Of a DNA stretch of 64,000 nt, positions 28,385 to 36,021 are shown one piece after another. The DNA is from Mycolicibacterium gadium (lineage in GTDB: Bacteria; Actinomycetota; Actinomycetes; Mycobacteriales; Mycobacteriaceae). Under the pieces are notes generated by a model, which searched no databases, had not been told where the DNA came from, and worked only from the letters and a program-made list of their open reading frames with translations. Position 1 is the stretch's first letter, and every line of letters starts with the position of its first letter. The stretch is from assembly GCF_010728925.1 (NCBI RefSeq), contig NZ_AP022608.1, forward strand, positions 2,480,001 to 2,544,000, read 5' to 3'. A program made the translations under genes and the position numbers.

Positions 28385-28878
28385 GCGAGCTGATCCGTCT
28401 TGCCCGGGCGGGCGACGAGCCCGAACTGACCGCCATGGTCTATGAGCTCGCCGCGTTCGAGCATGCCGAAGACCAGTGCACGCTCACCGAGGAGCGGCTG
28501 ACGGCGGCGTTGTTCGGTGATGTGCCGACCGCGTGGGCGCACGTCGCGGAGGTCGACGGCAAAGCCGCCGCGTGCGCCATCTGGTACCGCACCTTCTCGA
28601 CATGGGAGGGCGTGGCCGGCATCTATCTCGAAGATCTGTTCGTGCGCCCCGAATTCCGCAGGCTGGGACTGGCGCGAAAACTGCTCGCCGCACTCGCGCG
28701 CCAATGCATCGACATCGACGGCGCCCGGCTGGAGTGGGCCGTGCTGGACTGGAACGTCAACGCGATCGCGCTCTACGACGCCGTCGGCGGCAAGCCGCAG
28801 AACGAGTGGATCACCTACCGGGTATCCGGCCCTGACTTGTCGGCGCTCGCCGCGTCGTCGGCGGCGGGCGAGCCCTGA
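28381..28878 (+). CDS. GNAT-family N-acetyltransferase (Rv3216-like)
   Basis: 165 aa. Seen: GNAT fold with acetyl-CoA motif VRPEFRRLGLARKLL near 96-110 and the C-terminal NAIALYDAVGG. The sequence resembles diamine (spermidine-type) acetyltransferases. Substrate unknown. Context: ATGA overlap with entC, third gene of the operon. Its last 64 nt overlap the convergent membrane-protein gene. Confidence 0.88.
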   Translation: MSELIRLARAGDEPELTAMVYELAAFEHAEDQCTLTEERLTAALFGDVPTAWAHVAEVDGKAAACAIWYRTFSTWEGVAGIYLEDLFVRPEFRRLGLARKLLAALARQCIDIDGARLEWAVLDWNVNAIALYDAVGGKPQNEWITYRVSGPDLSALAASSAAGEP

Positions 28879-29255
28879 GCCGTCGCCCACTGCAGGGCTG
28901 ACGGGCTGAACAGCAGGCCCAGCACGGCCAGCACCATGACCGCAACCGCGACGCCGGGCACCCATTGGCCCGATCCGACGCCGACGTACCAGGCCACCCC
29001 CAGCAGGATCAGCTGGGCGAACACGGCCAGGCCGCGTCCCCACTGCCGGCCCGTCCACAGCGCCCATCCCGCTGCAAGGACGGCCGACCCCATGACCACG
29101 AACCATCCGGCGGTGCCGAACAGGTTCATTCCGGGCTCACGGGTGCCGAGCAGCCCGCTCACCACGTACCAGACCGCAGCACTTACGCCGGCAACGCCTT
29201 CCAGCGCTACCACGATGGCTGCCTGACGCACGGATGCCGGGGAGGGAACGGTCAC
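28815..29255 (-). CDS. Four-TM small membrane protein (Rv3217c-like)
   Basis: 146 aa from GTG 29255. Seen: four hydrophobic segments (AAIVVALEGVAGVSAAVWYVV; GWFVVMGSAVLAAGWALW; LAVFAQLILLGVAWYVGV; VAVAVMVLAVLGLLF) and a polar tail. No known catalytic motif. Context: its 3' end overlaps the end of the GNAT gene by 64 nt in convergent orientation, and it is divergent from the lipid kinase 50 nt away. Function unknown. Confidence 0.8.
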   Translation of the reverse strand: MTVPSPASVRQAAIVVALEGVAGVSAAVWYVVSGLLGTREPGMNLFGTAGWFVVMGSAVLAAGWALWTGRQWGRGLAVFAQLILLGVAWYVGVGSGQWVPGVAVAVMVLAVLGLLFSPSALQWATAQGSPAADDAASADKSGPDTR

Positions 29256-29305
29256 GACCTCGAGGGTAGAGGTTCGGCTTGCCCCTTTAGATAGGGTCGT
29301 CCTCT

Positions 29306-30256
29306 GTGCGCGCCGTGCTGATCGTTAACCCCAATGCGACGTCGACGACCCCGGCCACGCGTGATCTGCTGGCTCACGCCCTCGAGAGCCGGGTGAAGCT
29401 CGCCGTCATCCACACCGACCACCGCGGCCACGCGGTGGAGATCGGCCGCGAGGCCGCGGCCGACGGTGTTGAGGTGCTGATCGTGCACGGCGGCGACGGC
29501 ACCGTGAACGAGGTGGTGAATGGCATTCTCGAGGTCGGGGGGCCGGGTGTGGGGGCGCCGGCCGTCGGCGTCGTGCCGGGCGGCTCGGCGAACGTGTTTG
29601 CACGTGCCCTCGGGATCAGCCCGGACCCCATAGAGGCCACGAATCAACTCGTCGACCTGCTGTCCGCCTACCGCCGTCGCAAGACCTGGCGGCGCATCGG
29701 CCTGATGGACTGCGGCGAACGCTGGGCGGTGTTCACCGCGGGCATGGGTGTGGATGGTGACGTCGTGGCCGCCGTCGAGGCGCAGCGCGCCAAGGGTCGC
29801 AAGGTCACGGCCTCGCGCTACATCCGCGTGGCGATCCGCGAAATGCTCTCCAGCGCCCGCAAGGATCCCTCGCTGACGTTGCACATCCCCGGCCGCGACC
29901 CCGTGGAGAACGTGCATTTCGCCTTTGTGTCGAACTCCAGCCCGTGGACGTACGCCAATACGAGGCCCGTGTGGACAAACCCGACGACCTCGTTCGAGAC
30001 CGGCCTGGGTGTCTTCGCGATTACCAGCATGAACGTATGGGCCAATCTGCGGCTGGTGCGCAAGATGCTGGCGAGACGCCCGCGAATAGACGCAGCGCAC
30101 TTGATCCGGGATGACGACCTACCAGAGCTGCGAGTGACGAGTGACACACCGGTCGCCTGCCAGATCGACGGCGATTACCTCGGGCTGCGCGACGCGATGA
30201 CGTTCACGTCGGTGCCAAACGCCCTGGGTGTGGTTGCGCCGCCCGCAAACACCTAG
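29306..30256 (+). CDS. Diacylglycerol kinase-type lipid kinase (Rv3218-like)
   Basis: 316 aa from GTG 29306. Seen: DAGK catalytic domain starting VLIVNPNAT, nucleotide loop GGDGTVNEVVNGIL near 63-76, GVVPGGSANVFARALG and a C-terminal beta domain (ACQIDGDYLG). Known: the DagK/YegS family phosphorylates diacylglycerol or related lipids; mycobacteria have several. Soluble, probably peripheral at the membrane. Context: alone on the plus strand before whiB1. Confidence 0.88.
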   Translation: MRAVLIVNPNATSTTPATRDLLAHALESRVKLAVIHTDHRGHAVEIGREAAADGVEVLIVHGGDGTVNEVVNGILEVGGPGVGAPAVGVVPGGSANVFARALGISPDPIEATNQLVDLLSAYRRRKTWRRIGLMDCGERWAVFTAGMGVDGDVVAAVEAQRAKGRKVTASRYIRVAIREMLSSARKDPSLTLHIPGRDPVENVHFAFVSNSSPWTYANTRPVWTNPTTSFETGLGVFAITSMNVWANLRLVRKMLARRPRIDAAHLIRDDDLPELRVTSDTPVACQIDGDYLGLRDAMTFTSVPNALGVVAPPANT

Positions 30257-30352
30257 TCTGAGCAGCGATAACTCCGACGGATCGCCCGATCCAGGGCGCA
30301 GGTGGAACGAGTGTAGTACAAACGAGTGAGGGCTTGAAATTGCGGGCCTGCT

Positions 30353-30368
30353 AGTGAGGTTGCCCACT
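30353..30368 (+). promoter_or_regulatory. CRP-like site upstream of whiB1
   Basis: AGTGAGGTTGCCCACT has the half-sites GTG and CAC separated by 8 nt, the spacing of mycobacterial CRP (Rv3676) sites. A CRP site of similar sequence is known upstream of whiB1 in M. tuberculosis. It lies about 140 nt before the start; a TTGACA -35-like hexamer follows at 30385-30390. Confidence 0.5.
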
Positions 30369-30507
30369 TGTTAACTCATCAGTATTGACATCTGTTCAGC
30401 CTGTGAAAAACTCGGATGCAACAGTGCAGAAACATTTCATGCGCGCGCGTTAACAGCCGAGAAAACGTCAGTGCGCTGTGCTGCGCACACGATAAGGAGT
30501 TATAGCT

Positions 30508-30762
30508 ATGGATTGGCGCCACAAGGCGGTCTGTCGCGACGAGGATCCGGAACTGTTCTTCCCGGTGGGAAACAGTGGCCCGGCCCTCGCTCAGATCGCT
30601 GACGCGAAGCTTGTCTGCAACCGCTGTCCGGTGACTACCGACTGCCTCACCTGGGCGTTGGAGTCTGGACAGGACGCAGGCGTGTGGGGCGGAATGAGCG
30701 AAGACGAGCGGCGCGCGCTGAAGCGGCGCAATGCCCGCACCAAGGCCCGCAGCGGGGTCTAA
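30508..30762 (+). CDS. whiB1: WhiB1 NO-responsive transcription factor
   Basis: 84 aa. Seen: four cluster cysteines C9, C37, C40 and C46, the GVWGG turn, and a basic C-terminus (RALKRRNARTKAR) without an AT-hook. AAGGAG lies 9 nt before the ATG. Known: WhiB1 is an essential [4Fe-4S] protein that binds SigA and reacts with nitric oxide. Context: 251-nt upstream region with a CRP-like site; a strong intrinsic terminator follows, so it is monocistronic. Confidence 0.97.
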   Translation: MDWRHKAVCRDEDPELFFPVGNSGPALAQIADAKLVCNRCPVTTDCLTWALESGQDAGVWGGMSEDERRALKRRNARTKARSGV

Positions 30763-30786
30763 AGCTCCCACCCGCATCAGACACGT

Positions 30787-30823
30787 ATTACGGCCCCGAC
30801 GAAAGTCGGGGCCGTAATTTTTT
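30787..30823 (+). terminator. Rho-independent terminator of whiB1
   Basis: A perfect 14-bp stem (30787-30800 with 30805-30818), GAAA tetraloop and a run of six T. The best intrinsic terminator in the window, 24 nt past the whiB1 stop. The stem may also serve pdtaS, which ends on the other strand at 30887. Confidence 0.93.
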
Positions 30824-30886
30824 GGTAATGAAATTCACCGGAATGGCGTCAGTCGATGTCAATTTGCATCGGTCGACACAAGTTAC

Positions 30887-32395
30887 CTACTGCGCCAGAC
30901 GGGCACGGCGCCCGATCGGCACCCGCAACACCACATCCGTGCCGCCGGAGTCCACCTCGTGCATGCCGAGCGAACCATCCAACTCCGCCGACACCAGCGT
31001 CCGCACGATCTGCAGTCCGAGCCGGTCGGACTTCTCCAGGCTGAAGCCTTCGGGCAACCCGCGGCCGTCGTCATGTACCACCACATCGAGCCAACGAGCC
31101 GAACGTTCGGCACGGATCGTCACACACCCCTGTTGAGTGGACCTGTCGAAGGCGTGCTCGATGGCGTTCTGCACCAGTTCGGTGATCACCATGATCAAGG
31201 CCGTGGCCCGGTCGGCGTCGAGTACACCCAGTTCGCCGACGCGGCTGATCCGGATCGGGTTGTCCGAATCAACCGGAGCCGCAACGTCGTTCATGATCGG
31301 CAGGATTCGGTCGATGACCTCGTCGAGGTTCACCTCTTCGTCCACCGACATCGACAGCGCGTCGTGCACCAACGCGATCGAGGATACTCGGCGCACCGAC
31401 TCGATCAGCGCCTCGCGACCCTCGGCGTTGTTGGTGCGCCGCGCCTGCAGTCGCAGCAGGGCGGCGACCGTCTGCAGATTGTTCTTCACCCGATGGTGGA
31501 TTTCGCGGATCGTCGCGTCCTTGGACAGCAGCGCGCGGTCGCGGCGCTTGACCTCGGTCACGTCGCGGATCAGCACGGCGGCCCCAACAGCGTTGCCGTG
31601 CACCACAAGTGGCAACGTGCGCAGCAACACCGCGGCGCCTCCTGCGTCGACTTCCATCCGCATGCTCGAACCGCCGGCCAGCGAGTCACGGACGTGGTCG
31701 GCCAATTCCTGGGCCTCGAATGGGTCCGAGATCAGCGGCCGGGTCACAGTGACCAGGTTGTGTCCCTCGAGCTCGGCCGCAAGGCCCATCCGGTGGTAGG
31801 CCGAAATGGCGTTCGGACTGGCGAACGTGACGATGCCGGTTCCGTTGAGGCGGATGAAGCCGTCTCCGACACGTGGGCTCGAGCGCGACATGGCGACGTC
31901 ACCGACATTTGGGAAGGTGCCTTCGGACAGCATCAGCAGCAGGTCGTCGGCGCAGTCGAGGTACGCGCTCTCCAGCGGACTCGCTTTGCGCGCCGCCAGT
32001 GCGGTCTGATGCGTCAGCACCGCGACCACGTTGTTGTTGTAGCGCACCGGAACCGCCTCCACGTTGAGACTGGGGGGATCCTCCGGCAAATCCTTGAAGC
32101 CCGCCGGGTTTTGCCTGCCGATGGCACCCGAATCGAACGCATCGGCCACGACGGGCATCTCATGTGCCTGGTTCAGGGTGCCGACGGCGTCGGCGAGTAG
32201 CACTGTCGGCGCGGTGTTCGGTCGGACCTGCGCCACGCACACCAGCGCACCGTCGTCGCGACGCACCCACATCAGGAAATCACCGAATGAGAGGTCGGCC
32301 AGCAACTGCCACTCGCCCACCACCGCATGCAGATGATCGACGGCGTTGCCGGGCAGCATGGTGTGCTCGGCGAGTAGGTCACCGAGGGTCGACAT
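30887..32395 (-). CDS. pdtaS: PdtaS cytosolic sensor histidine kinase
   Basis: 502 aa. Seen: an N-terminal GAF-like domain, a PAS domain (about 160-270), phosphoacceptor region HHRVKNNLQTVAALLRLQAR (His near 303) of the HisKA_2 type, and an HATPase domain (LVQNAIEHAFD, DDGRGLPEGF). No TM segment. Known: PdtaS pairs with the antitermination regulator PdtaR and responds to nitric oxide and copper. The pdtaR gene is not nearby, as in M. tuberculosis. Context: downstream of TB7.3 on the same strand. Confidence 0.94.
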   Translation of the reverse strand: MSTLGDLLAEHTMLPGNAVDHLHAVVGEWQLLADLSFGDFLMWVRRDDGALVCVAQVRPNTAPTVLLADAVGTLNQAHEMPVVADAFDSGAIGRQNPAGFKDLPEDPPSLNVEAVPVRYNNNVVAVLTHQTALAARKASPLESAYLDCADDLLLMLSEGTFPNVGDVAMSRSSPRVGDGFIRLNGTGIVTFASPNAISAYHRMGLAAELEGHNLVTVTRPLISDPFEAQELADHVRDSLAGGSSMRMEVDAGGAAVLLRTLPLVVHGNAVGAAVLIRDVTEVKRRDRALLSKDATIREIHHRVKNNLQTVAALLRLQARRTNNAEGREALIESVRRVSSIALVHDALSMSVDEEVNLDEVIDRILPIMNDVAAPVDSDNPIRISRVGELGVLDADRATALIMVITELVQNAIEHAFDRSTQQGCVTIRAERSARWLDVVVHDDGRGLPEGFSLEKSDRLGLQIVRTLVSAELDGSLGMHEVDSGGTDVVLRVPIGRRARLAQ

Positions 32396-32427
32396 CGGGC
32401 CTCACTGTTGCGGGCGTCGAACCCGCA

Positions 32428-32643
32428 TCAGCTGATCACTGCGATGAGGTCGCCGGCCTGGATCACGTCGCCGACCGACACACTCACCTTGCTGACGGTG
32501 CCTGCGACCTCGGCCAGGACCGGGATCTCCATCTTCATCGACTCCAGCAGCACCAGGGTGTCGCCCTCGCCGATCTGATCGCCCTCGTTCACCACGACCT
32601 CGAGCACACTGGCCACGATCTCGGCGCGAACATCCTCGGCCAT
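32428..32643 (-). CDS. Biotinylated small protein TB7.3 (biotinyl/lipoyl domain)
   Basis: 71 aa. Seen: a single biotinyl domain with the biotin-acceptor motif ESMKMEIPV (Lys near residue 38) and duplicated hammerhead strands. Start ATG 32643 has GAAGGGG about 5 nt upstream; a GTG two codons earlier is too close to it. Known: homologue of Rv3221c, a free-standing biotin carrier similar to acyl-CoA carboxylase BCCP domains; no carboxylase subunit is adjacent. Context: 32 nt upstream of pdtaS, divergent from bL37. Confidence 0.93.
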   Translation of the reverse strand: MAEDVRAEIVASVLEVVVNEGDQIGEGDTLVLLESMKMEIPVLAEVAGTVSKVSVSVGDVIQAGDLIAVIS

Positions 32644-32812
32644 CTTCACCCCTTCGGAGTCCTATGTCGTCGGCACCCGGCTCCGCGTACCTGACGCTCA
32701 TATCGAACCACACCACCGGCCCGGCAGAGTTGTCGCCAGGCCGTGAGAGAATGGCTACGAGCACCCGCTGGATGCGGGCTTCACAATCCCCTGTACCGAA
32801 TGGAGGACGACC

Positions 32813-32905
32813 ATGGCTAAGCGTGGCCGTAAGAAGCGCGACCGCAAGCACTCGAAGGCCAACCACGGAAAGCGGCCCAATGCGGGCTCGAAGGCCGTCA
32901 AGTAG
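32813..32905 (+). CDS. Ribosomal protein bL37 (very short basic protein)
   Basis: 30 codons: starts MAKRGRKKRDRKHSK and ends ...SKAVK; 15 residues are Lys or Arg. A strong GGAGG lies 7 nt before the ATG. Known: bL37 is a tiny 50S protein found in mycobacterial ribosome structures, and the N-terminal two thirds here match it as I recall the sequence. The extra C-terminal residues could be a lineage difference. Context: between divergent TB7.3 and convergent rshA, with 3 nt between its stop and the rshA stop. Confidence 0.85.
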   Translation: MAKRGRKKRDRKHSKANHGKRPNAGSKAVK

Positions 32906-32908
32906 CGG

Positions 32909-33214
32909 CTAACCGCGCCGGATGATGGTGGTGCGGCTGATCTCGATGCGCAGCCGCTCACGCAGGCTGTCAGGGGCTTTCTCCCCGCCGCACTTATTCG
33001 CAATCAGCTTCTTCACGCGCTCCTCCACGCCGTAGTGGCGTAGGCACGCGGGGCACTCTTCGAGATGATGGCGCAGCTTGTCGCGGGTTTCGGCGGTGCA
33101 CTCACCGTCGAGCAGCGTCCACACCTCGGCGATCACCGCGGCACACTCCGGATGCTCCGGGTCTACTGGACCGACCGGCGGCTGCCAGCGCTCTTCGTCG
33201 TGGGTCGAGCTCAT
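32909..33214 (-). CDS. rshA: RshA zinc anti-sigma factor for SigH
   Basis: 101 aa. Seen: the ZAS motif HxxxCxxC (H50, C54, C57) with flanking C39 and C75. No membrane segment. Known: RshA holds SigH inactive under reducing conditions and releases it when its cysteines are oxidised. Context: its ATG overlaps the sigH TGA (ATGA at 33211-33214), so the pair is translationally coupled and made in matched amounts. Confidence 0.95.
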   Translation of the reverse strand: MSSTHDEERWQPPVGPVDPEHPECAAVIAEVWTLLDGECTAETRDKLRHHLEECPACLRHYGVEERVKKLIANKCGGEKAPDSLRERLRIEISRTTIIRRG

Positions 33215-33933
33215 GACGAAACCTCCTCAGGTGCCTCGACCTGTTCACCGCGAATGAATCCGCGGTCGCGAGCCACATCGGCGAGCAATTCGCGCAGCTG
33301 ACGCCTGCCTCGGTGTAGCCGGGACATGACGGTGCCGATCGGGGTATCCATGATCTCGGCGATCTCCTTGTACGGGAACCCTTCCACGTCGGCGTAGTAC
33401 ACCGCCATCCGGAACTCCTCGGGCAGCGCCTGCAGCGCGTCCTTGATCTCGCTGTCCGGAAGCGCCTCCAAAGCCTCCACCTCGGCCGAGCGCAGCCCGG
33501 TCGACGAATGCTCGGCGTTGGCCGCGAGCTGCCAGTCGGTGATCTCCTCGGTCGGATACTCCGCAGGCTGGCGCTGCTTCTTGCGGTAGCTGTTGATGTA
33601 GGTGTTGGTCAGGATCCGGTACAGCCACGCCTTGAGGTTCGTGCCCTCACGGAACGAGCGGAAGCCTGCATAGGCCTTGACCATGGTTTCCTGGAGCAGG
33701 TCTTCGGCGTCCGCCGGATTGCGCGTCATGCGCAGCGCGCCGCCGTACAGCTGGTCGAGCAGAGGTATCGCGTCACGCTCGAACCGGGCGGTCAGCTCGG
33801 CGTCTGACTCGTCCGATCTTGCGGGCGCCGACCCGTCAACGTCGGTCATCGCGGGAAGCACCGTCCCTTCTGTTGCGGCGCCACCAAACAGGCCCGGCAG
33901 GTCCACCGGACGCTCTAAGGCAAGTGCTGGCAC
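33211..33933 (-). CDS. sigH: SigH ECF sigma factor, with a probable N-terminally extended form
   Basis: 240 aa from GTG 33933, or 212 aa from ATG 33849. Seen: region 2 ([52 protein letters not shown]) and region 4 ([27 protein letters not shown]). Start evidence: GTG 33933 has AAGGAGG 7 nt upstream, while ATG 33849, the usual family start, has no good Shine-Dalgarno. Known: SigH drives the thiol-oxidative and heat response, including its own gene. In Streptomyces the related SigR has a longer, unstable isoform from an upstream start. Context: coupled to rshA. Confidence 0.92.
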   Translation of the reverse strand: MPALALERPVDLPGLFGGAATEGTVLPAMTDVDGSAPARSDESDAELTARFERDAIPLLDQLYGGALRMTRNPADAEDLLQETMVKAYAGFRSFREGTNLKAWLYRILTNTYINSYRKKQRQPAEYPTEEITDWQLAANAEHSSTGLRSAEVEALEALPDSEIKDALQALPEEFRMAVYYADVEGFPYKEIAEIMDTPIGTVMSRLHRGRRQLRELLADVARDRGFIRGEQVEAPEEVSS

Positions 33934-34011
33934 CTTGACCCCTCCTTCGATCGTAGAGGTTGAGACGGACATCTTTCCCGGCTGCCGCTGCTGGCAGCCC
34001 TGACTGCCGTC

Positions 34012-34042
34012 AACAACAGCGCCACCGGGTGGGCTTGTTCCC
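34012..34042 (-). promoter_or_regulatory. SigH-type autoregulatory promoter
   Basis: On the minus strand: GGGAACA (34036-34042), an 18-nt spacer, then GTTGTT (34012-34017). This fits the SigH/SigR consensus GGAAYA...GTT. It would start transcription near 34005, about 70 nt before GTG 33933. It lies in the gap to the divergent ybaK-like gene, whose start is at 34060. Confidence 0.75.
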
Positions 34043-34059
34043 GCACTACGCTCGAGCCC

Positions 34060-34575
34060 GTGACGCGTGCGGCAACTCCTGCGATCGCGGTCTTGGTGGC
34101 AGCCGGGGTGCCCCACCAGGTTCTCCAGTACCACCACGACCCGCGCAATTCGTCGTTCGGTGAGGAGGCCGCGCGGGCGCTGGCGCACACCGAGGGCGTC
34201 GAGCCCGAGCAGGTGTTCAAGACGCTGGTGGTGGCAATGCCGGCGGGGCCCCGAGGCCCCGGCCGCGACATCAGGCTCGGCGTCGCCGTGCTGCCGGTGC
34301 CCGCCAAGCTCTCGCTCAAGGCGACGGCCACCGCGCTGGGCGTGCCGAAGGTCACGATGGCTGAGCGCGCGGCCGCCGAGCGTTCGACCGGCTACGTGAT
34401 CGGTGGGATCTCGCCGTTCGGCCAGCGCCGGGCCCTGCCCACAGTTGTCGACGCGTCGGCGCTGACCTGGGATCGCGTGCTGTGCAGCGCGGGCAAGCGA
34501 GGCTGGGACGTCGCGGTGCATCCGCGGGATCTGATCGCGCTGACCAACGCGACCACCGCCGCCATCCGCGCCTGA
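34060..34575 (+). CDS. YbaK/EbsC-family Cys-tRNA deacylase
   Basis: 171 aa from GTG 34060. Seen: YbaK fold with [18 protein letters not shown] (conserved Lys), [33 protein letters not shown] (the G-G-x-S-P loop) and a C-terminal VDAS. Known: YbaK hydrolyses mischarged Cys-tRNA(Pro) in trans. Context: divergent from sigH across 126 nt. The region past its stop holds one arm of a palindrome split by an IS element. Confidence 0.9.
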   Translation: MTRAATPAIAVLVAAGVPHQVLQYHHDPRNSSFGEEAARALAHTEGVEPEQVFKTLVVAMPAGPRGPGRDIRLGVAVLPVPAKLSLKATATALGVPKVTMAERAAAERSTGYVIGGISPFGQRRALPTVVDASALTWDRVLCSAGKRGWDVAVHPRDLIALTNATTAAIRA

Positions 34576-34583
34576 CCATCTGC

Positions 34584-34603
34584 CGAACGTGGGTTACCCG
34601 CAC
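34584..34603 (+). repeat. Left arm of a palindrome split by an IS element
   Basis: CGAACGTGGGTTACCCGCAC matches the reverse complement of 35965-35984 at 19 of 20 positions. Without the IS the arms would be about 35 nt apart, forming an intergenic hairpin between ybaK and the SDR gene. Confidence 0.7.
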
Positions 34604-34621
34604 GCTTGAGGGCCGGCGGTT

Positions 34622-35917
34622 TCAAGCGGTAGATGCAACAGCGGGTGGTTTGGACGGGTTGGACAGTAGTTCGTCGAGGGCTTCGGCGGGTGTTTTCCAG
34701 CTCAAGGTTTCGCGGGGCCGGCGGTTGAGTTTGGTCGCGACGTAGTCGAGGTAATCGGCCGGAAAGACCGATAGGTCGGTGCCTTTGGCAAAGTATTGGC
34801 GCAGTAGGCCGTTGGTGTTCTCATTGGTGCCGCGCTGCCACGGGGAGTGCGGATCGCAGAAGTAAATATTGAGCTCGGCGGCTTGGGCGATCGCCGCATG
34901 GTTGGCCATCTCGCTGCCCTGATCCCAGGTCAGTGTTTTGCGCAGGATCAACGGCAGTTGCGCCATTTTCGCCACGATCGCTTCCTGCACGGCCACCGCG
35001 GTGTGATCGTCGGGCAGATGCAGCAACATCACAAACCGGGTCATCCGTTCGACCACGGTGCCAATCGCTGAACCCGAGGCAGTACTGCCCAGGATCAGAT
35101 CGCCCTCCCAATGCCCGGGCACCGCGCGGTCTTCAGCCTCGGGTGGACGCTCACTGATGTTGACCATGTCGCGGATGCGACCACGGCGTTCATCGGGGCG
35201 GCGCTGGGGCTTACGCAACGCTCGCCCGGTGCGCAGACAGGTATGCAGTTCGCGACGCAGACTGCCTTTGCCCTGGACATAAATCGAGGTGTAGATGGTT
35301 TCGTGCGACACCCGCATCTCCACATCGTCGGGAAAATCCAGCACCAACCGCTTGGCGATCTGCTTGGGACTGTGCTCGTCGAGCAGCCGGGCCTGCACTT
35401 CATCGTGCAGCTTCTCGCTAACAGCCAGCTTGCCCGCTTTCGGGCGACGCGCCCGCCGATCAGAGTATGCCTGCGCCGTCAGCGCGCAGTAGCCCCCCGC
35501 GGCGCTGCGGCCACTCTGGCGTGCCCCGAAGGCATGCTTTCGCCGATACCCTGAGTTGCGGTCCGGGTGATCGACGGTGTGTCGGCCGTTGTTGTCGATT
35601 TCGCGTTTGATTGTCGACGCCGGCCGAGGAGGTAACAGCCGGCTACCAATCGCACGCAGCGACTCATTGGTCGCCACGCCGATTTCGATCTGAATCCGAT
35701 CCTGCAGCGTCATCCGCGGCTTCAGGCCCGATGAGCTGGGCACTACCGATCGTGGTTTCACCCCGCCAGCGTCGCGGAACCAGCGAAATCCCGTGCGCCT
35801 CGACACGCCGACAGCCCAGCTTGCCTCCTCGACAGTATGGCCATCACTGACATGCCTCCAGAACTGACGAACAACAGAGCTCAAAGTCAAAACAGACAAC
35901 GCAACACGCCTCCACAC
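34622..35917 (-). CDS. IS30-family transposase
   Basis: 431 aa, intact. Seen: an N-terminal HTH (EASWAVGVSRRTGFRWF), a second HTH_38 (MTLQDRIQIEIGVATNESLRAIG), then a DDE catalytic core: D in HWEGDLILG (about 272), D in LTWDQGSEM (about 330) and E in GTNENTNGLLRQYF (about 365), with the IS30-type YFAKGTDLS and LNRRPRETLSWKTPAEAL. Known: IS30-family enzymes often choose palindromic targets. Context: alone within the element, so probably active or recently active. Confidence 0.94.
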   Translation of the reverse strand: MWRRVALSVLTLSSVVRQFWRHVSDGHTVEEASWAVGVSRRTGFRWFRDAGGVKPRSVVPSSSGLKPRMTLQDRIQIEIGVATNESLRAIGSRLLPPRPASTIKREIDNNGRHTVDHPDRNSGYRRKHAFGARQSGRSAAGGYCALTAQAYSDRRARRPKAGKLAVSEKLHDEVQARLLDEHSPKQIAKRLVLDFPDDVEMRVSHETIYTSIYVQGKGSLRRELHTCLRTGRALRKPQRRPDERRGRIRDMVNISERPPEAEDRAVPGHWEGDLILGSTASGSAIGTVVERMTRFVMLLHLPDDHTAVAVQEAIVAKMAQLPLILRKTLTWDQGSEMANHAAIAQAAELNIYFCDPHSPWQRGTNENTNGLLRQYFAKGTDLSVFPADYLDYVATKLNRRPRETLSWKTPAEALDELLSNPSKPPAVASTA

Positions 35918-35947
35918 GAATCAGAGACTGTTGCATCGACCCCTAGA
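34622..35947 (-). mobile_element. IS30-family insertion sequence
   Basis: About 1326 bp. The ends are imperfect inverted repeats: 34622-34641 and 35928-35947 match at 17 of 20 positions, with GATGCAACAG identical. One intact transposase fills the element, its stop codon lying in the left repeat. No convincing target duplication was found, so the outer few bases are uncertain. The element sits 17-18 nt from each arm of a 20-bp palindrome, near its exact centre. Confidence 0.88.
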
Positions 35948-35964
35948 CCCCAAGGCCGAAAGGT

Positions 35965-35984
35965 GTGCCGGTAACCCACGTTCG
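35965..35984 (+). repeat. Right arm of a palindrome split by an IS element
   Basis: GTGCCGGTAACCCACGTTCG pairs with the left arm at 34584-34603. It lies 38 nt before the SDR start and 17 nt beyond the right IS end. Confidence 0.7.
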
Positions 35985-36021
35985 CGCCGGGGCGCGTCGG
36001 CCGGAGTCATAGGGTGAGGCC

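Noticed and set aside
34618..34625. Target-site duplication flanking the IS30-family element
   Set aside because: The bases bordering the two ends (GGTT or CAA on the left, TAG or CCCC on the right) do not match, so no duplication can be stated.
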